A stretch of DNA of 64,000 nt, taken from contig NZ_CP031747.1 of the NCBI RefSeq assembly GCF_005311025.1, positions 744,001-808,000 on the forward strand, given 5' to 3'. The translations under genes were made by a program, and so were the position numbers. The DNA is from Alcaligenes faecalis (GTDB lineage Bacteria; Pseudomonadota; Gammaproteobacteria; Burkholderiales; Burkholderiaceae_B). Positions 60,993 to 64,000 of this stretch are shown piece after piece. The notes below the pieces were generated by a model. It worked only from the letters and a program-made list of their open reading frames with translations, had not been told where the DNA came from and made no database searches. Positions within the stretch are counted from its first letter, which is position 1. Each line of letters begins with the position of its first letter.

Positions 60993-61982
60993 ATGTCTTT
61001 TTCTTTTCCCAAGCGCAGCTTGGTCCTTGGCATTCTGGGCGCCTGTAGCCTCTTGCAAGCCTCAATCAGCCACGCCGACACCTACCCCTCACGCAGCCTG
61101 ACTCTGGTCGTGGGTTATCCCGCCGGAGGCAGCGTGGATCTGACTGCCCGCCTGCTGGCCGAAGAACTCAGCAGCCGTTTGGGCCAAAGCGTCGTCGTGG
61201 AAAACGCAGGCGGTGCCGGTGGCACCATTGGTGCTCAACGCGTGCAACGTGCGGCTGCCGACGGCTATACCCTGCTGCTGGGTTCTACCAACGAGATGAT
61301 CATCGCCGGCATGATCAACAAAGCCGTGCGCTACGACGGGCAAAAAGACTTCACGCCTATTGGCATGATTGCCTCCCAGCCCTTGTTGCTGGCAGCCTCC
61401 AAAGAGTCCGGTATTCGCTCCGCGGCAGACTATGCGCAAAAGCTGCGGGCAGCCAAACCGGAAGCCTTCAGCTTTGGTTCCTCCGGCGTAGGTACTACCT
61501 TGCACCTGGCCGGTGAAATGGTGAACGCCTCGACCGGCACCACCGCCATGCACGTGCCCTACCGTGGCGTCCCACCCCTGGTTTCGGATTTGATGAGCGG
61601 TCAACTGGATACGGCTTATCTTGTACTGTCCTCGGGCCTGTCACAAGCTCGCGCAGGCGCCATCGTGCCTTTGGGCATTACCGAAACCCATGCCTCTCCT
61701 GCTGCCCCGGAGATCCCACCGCTGGCCGATACACCCGGCTTTGAAAAGGTCGACATCAACGTCTGGTTTGGTTTGTATGGCCCCAAGGATTTGCCTGAAT
61801 CCGTCACCAGCACCTTGCGTCAGGCTCTGGACAGCAGCCTGCAATCGGCCAACTTGCAAGAGAAAATGCAATCCAATGGAGCCACGCTTTACGCCCCCGG
61901 CATGAACGCGGCAGAGTTCCAGGCCAAAGAGGTCGACAAATATGCTCGTCTGGTCGAACTGGCCAAGCTGCAAGCCGAATAA
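60993..61982 (+). CDS. Bug-type substrate-binding protein
   Basis: 329 residues. Signal peptide LVLGILGACSLLQASISHA; the mature protein begins DTYPSRSLTLVVGYPAGGSVD, the Bug/TctC hallmark, followed by ENAGGAGGTIGAQRVQRA, the HVPYRGVPPLV stretch and a C-terminal lobe. ATG 60993 is used, with GGGGAG upstream. No TctA or TctB subunits are adjacent. The next gene is an AstE-like deacylase, so the ligand may be an N-acylated amino acid or its carboxylate. Confidence 0.88.
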   Translation: MSFSFPKRSLVLGILGACSLLQASISHADTYPSRSLTLVVGYPAGGSVDLTARLLAEELSSRLGQSVVVENAGGAGGTIGAQRVQRAAADGYTLLLGSTNEMIIAGMINKAVRYDGQKDFTPIGMIASQPLLLAASKESGIRSAADYAQKLRAAKPEAFSFGSSGVGTTLHLAGEMVNASTGTTAMHVPYRGVPPLVSDLMSGQLDTAYLVLSSGLSQARAGAIVPLGITETHASPAAPEIPPLADTPGFEKVDINVWFGLYGPKDLPESVTSTLRQALDSSLQSANLQEKMQSNGATLYAPGMNAAEFQAKEVDKYARLVELAKLQAE

Positions 61983-62026
61983 AACACATGCGCCCCGGCT
62001 AGCTGCTGGGGTGCTGGAGTCTTTCC

Positions 62027-62986
62027 ATGCAATTTTCTCTTTCCTTGCCTGACATTCAAGAAGAGCGTCAGGGCAATACCGGTGTCCCTGGAATCTGGTG
62101 CCTGGACTCGGGCGAAGCGGGCCGTACCGTAATGATCAGCGCCCTGATTCATGGCAACGAACTTTGTGGGGCCTGGGCCTTGAAAGCCGTGTTGGCCAGT
62201 GGCCTGAAGCCCCGTCGTGGCAAGCTGATTCTGGCCTTTTGCAATTTGGACGCCTTTGATCGCTTTGATCCTGAGCAGCACGATGCCAGCCGCTACGTGG
62301 ACGAAGACATGAACCGCGTCTGGAGCGATCAGAAGCTGGCTCAAACACAGACACAAGAGCAGCGCCGTGCACGAGCGATTTTGCCTTGGCTGGAACAAGC
62401 CGACTGGTTGCTGGACCTGCACTCCATGCATGAACCCAGCGCCCCCTTGTTATTGACTGGCACCTTGGCACGCAATATCGAGCTGGCCCGTACTCTGGGC
62501 GCTCCCGAGCATGTGATTGTGGATAGCGGCCATAAGGACGGCGTACGTATGCGCGATTACGGTCGATTCTCGGACCCTGAAGCCCATGAAGCGCGCTCCT
62601 TACTATTGGAATGCGGCTTTCATGGCGATCCTGATACACCGGCAATCGCACTGGACCTGATTGCCCGCTTTCTGCTCGCCTCCGAGACTGTAGAAAAAGA
62701 GGATTTGCCCTCGGACTGGCGTCGAGCGTCTCCCGATACGCAACGCGTTCTGCAAGTCACCCATGCGATTGTCGCCCCTTCCATGCAAGTCAGTTTTGAT
62801 CAGAACTGGCAAGGCCTGGAAACCTTGGCCGATGCAGGCACGGCGATCGGCCAAGCTGATGGTCAAGCTTTGCTGACGCCCTACGATAACTGCACCTTGG
62901 TCATGCCTTCGCTGCGCCAGCTACGTCCGGGTGTCACCGTCGTGCGTCTGGCCCAAAACTACGACGCCCTTTCCTGGACGCTTTAA
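62027..62986 (+). CDS. Succinylglutamate desuccinylase/aspartoacylase-family hydrolase
   Basis: 319 residues, M14-like zinc deacylase of the AstE/ASPA family. Zinc ligands His42 and Glu45 (HGNELCG) and His131 (LLDLHSM); the DEDMNR tract (91-96) gives the Asn-Arg pair that holds the carboxylate. It removes an acyl group from an amino acid: succinylglutamate, acetylaspartate or similar. No other arginine-degradation genes are present, so AstE itself is unlikely. It follows the Bug gene by 44 bp and is probably co-transcribed. Confidence 0.85.
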   Translation: MQFSLSLPDIQEERQGNTGVPGIWCLDSGEAGRTVMISALIHGNELCGAWALKAVLASGLKPRRGKLILAFCNLDAFDRFDPEQHDASRYVDEDMNRVWSDQKLAQTQTQEQRRARAILPWLEQADWLLDLHSMHEPSAPLLLTGTLARNIELARTLGAPEHVIVDSGHKDGVRMRDYGRFSDPEAHEARSLLLECGFHGDPDTPAIALDLIARFLLASETVEKEDLPSDWRRASPDTQRVLQVTHAIVAPSMQVSFDQNWQGLETLADAGTAIGQADGQALLTPYDNCTLVMPSLRQLRPGVTVVRLAQNYDALSWTL

Positions 62987-63105
62987 ACCTGGTGCCCAAG
63001 ACCGGAACACCCAGCCTGAAGTGACATTCTCAATCCCGAGAAAAAAAGCGGAACTTGGCGGTACTTTGGCTACCAAAGCCTGCATAGCCATCCTACAATC
63101 GGCAC

Positions 63106-63999
63106 ATGTGCATCGCTTATATCGCCGTCGGAGTTAATGCGAATTGGCCGCTGATTATTGCTGCCAATCGCGACGAATATCATGCTCGCCCCAGCCAAGC
63201 GGCTCAACCTTGGCGGGACGAGCCCGATATTCTGGCGGGTCGGGACCTGCAAGCCGGGGGCACCTGGCTGGGCCTGACACAAAGCCGTGGACGGCTAGCC
63301 TTGCTGACCAATTACCGCGAAGCCCCCAGCAACAAAAACAGCAAGCAACGCTCACGCGGCGAGCTGATCCCCCAGTTTCTAAGAGACGAGCACAGTCCCG
63401 CCGACTATCTGGAACAACTCGCCCAGGAAGGAGCCGATTACGCAGGCTTCAATCTTTTTGTGCTGGAATGGCCGGACAAGCAACAGCCTTTACGCATGGG
63501 CTATTACAGCAACCGTCATCCCAGTGGCAGCCCGCACATGCTGGAACCAGGCGTACATGTTCTGAGCAATGCCTGGCTTAATACTCCTTGGCCCAAAAGC
63601 CTGTTCCTGAAAGAAACCCTGCAGGCACAGCATTTTGATGGCTCGCCACCAGCGGTAGAAGGCTTGTTTCAGGGTTTACGCAATCAGGAAGTCGCAGCCG
63701 ATGCCGACTTGCCCCAAACCGGCTTAAGTCTTGAGCACGAACGCTTGTTAAGCAGCCCGTTTATTGTCAGCCCCAATTACGGCACTCGCTGCACCACCGT
63801 CATCACTATTAATCAGCGCGGACATGGAATGCTGCGTGAACGCAGTTTCAATCCGCAGGCAGAACCGACCCGTCAGCATGACTGGCCTTTGTTATGGCCC
63901 AGCTTTCATCCTGACAGCCAGCCCCACCCCTCTCATAACAGCAACAGGGCCCCTGAGGGCCCGCTTAGCCACCTTACTTCAAGCAAGGAAACCTCATGA
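63106..63999 (+). CDS. NRDE-family protein (TANGO2-like)
   Basis: 297 residues. The family motif NRDE (21-24) follows the opening MCIAYIAVGVNANWPLIIAA; Cys2 is a possible N-terminal nucleophile, since the family is related to Ntn hydrolases. Other family stretches: GGTWLGLTQSRGRLALLTNYR and the GRCTTVI-like tract (GTRCTTVITI). TANGO2 proteins are linked to haem and lipid handling in eukaryotes; the bacterial role is unclear. A 6-bp hairpin GGGCCC/GGGCCC lies in the last codons. The final TGA overlaps an ATG at 63996, so another gene may begin at the window edge. Confidence 0.85.
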   Translation: MCIAYIAVGVNANWPLIIAANRDEYHARPSQAAQPWRDEPDILAGRDLQAGGTWLGLTQSRGRLALLTNYREAPSNKNSKQRSRGELIPQFLRDEHSPADYLEQLAQEGADYAGFNLFVLEWPDKQQPLRMGYYSNRHPSGSPHMLEPGVHVLSNAWLNTPWPKSLFLKETLQAQHFDGSPPAVEGLFQGLRNQEVAADADLPQTGLSLEHERLLSSPFIVSPNYGTRCTTVITINQRGHGMLRERSFNPQAEPTRQHDWPLLWPSFHPDSQPHPSHNSNRAPEGPLSHLTSSKETS

Positions 64000-64000
64000 G

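Noticed and set aside
1-64000. CRISPR array, tRNA, rRNA or insertion sequence
   Set aside because: No regularly spaced direct repeats, no cloverleaf or CCA-ended tRNA sequence, no rRNA sequence, and no transposase were found on either strand.

Overview
The window is a gene-dense chromosomal stretch of about 57-60% GC (estimated by eye). It looks like a betaproteobacterium of the Alcaligenaceae, most plausibly Alcaligenes. The evidence is a housekeeping block of hemW-rdgB-rph-yicC, two orphan Bug-type (tripartite tricarboxylate) binding proteins, a BfeA/FepA-like receptor and many small catabolic loci each with its own regulator. The genus is an inference from gene content. I see no rRNA, tRNA, CRISPR array, transposase or prophage gene.

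Layout. 1-5.7 kb: the end of a ferric-iron-type ABC importer, a glutaredoxin/MauE-like membrane protein, a divergent MFS/LysR pair and an ElaA-like acetyltransferase. 5.8-16.4 kb: glnA, hemW, rdgB, rph, a two-gene SbcC/SbcD-like (YhaN/YhaO-like) pair, yicC and nudC. 16.4-21.2 kb: a probable aromatic or N-heteroaromatic catabolic operon (MFS importer, formamidase-like hydrolase, double-VOC dioxygenase, FAD monooxygenase, MarR regulator) read from a promoter that carries a perfect 16-bp palindrome. 21.3-25.3 kb: an MFS/AraC pair, a secreted M20 amidohydrolase and an Hsp20 gene with a sigma-32-like promoter. 25.5-30.4 kb: purine and formamide use (xanthine/urate-type permease, 8-oxoguanine deaminase-like enzyme, formamidase, FmdB). 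30.6-38.1 kb: a Fur-box TonB receptor, then ttrBCA (tetrathionate-reductase type) behind an FNR-like site. 38.3-43.2 kb: a tricarballylate locus (Bug protein, tcuB, tcuA, LysR).

43.3-49.3 kb: aspartase, a DctA/GltP-family symporter and a DctBD-type two-component system; aspA has a near-perfect sigma-54 promoter with candidate enhancer dyads. 49.8-52.3 kb: a small P-loop protein, ribE under an FMN riboswitch, and an SDR. 52.4-56.4 kb: two TPP riboswitches placed back to back. One drives an SDR plus a flavin-dependent LLM monooxygenase, the other a sodium:solute symporter. This looks like an uncharacterised thiamine-precursor uptake and conversion module, and it is my best candidate for a new system here. 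56.5-64 kb: a MotAB-like stator pair, an orphan FlhE-like secreted protein, PbpG, a LysR/Bug/AstE-like deacylase group and an NRDE (TANGO2-like) protein.

Two themes run through the window. Uptake systems sit beside the enzymes that use their substrates. Regulation is unusually legible in the DNA: three riboswitches, two sigma-54-like promoters, a sigma-32-like promoter, Fur and FNR sites, and several perfect palindromes next to LysR or MarR genes.
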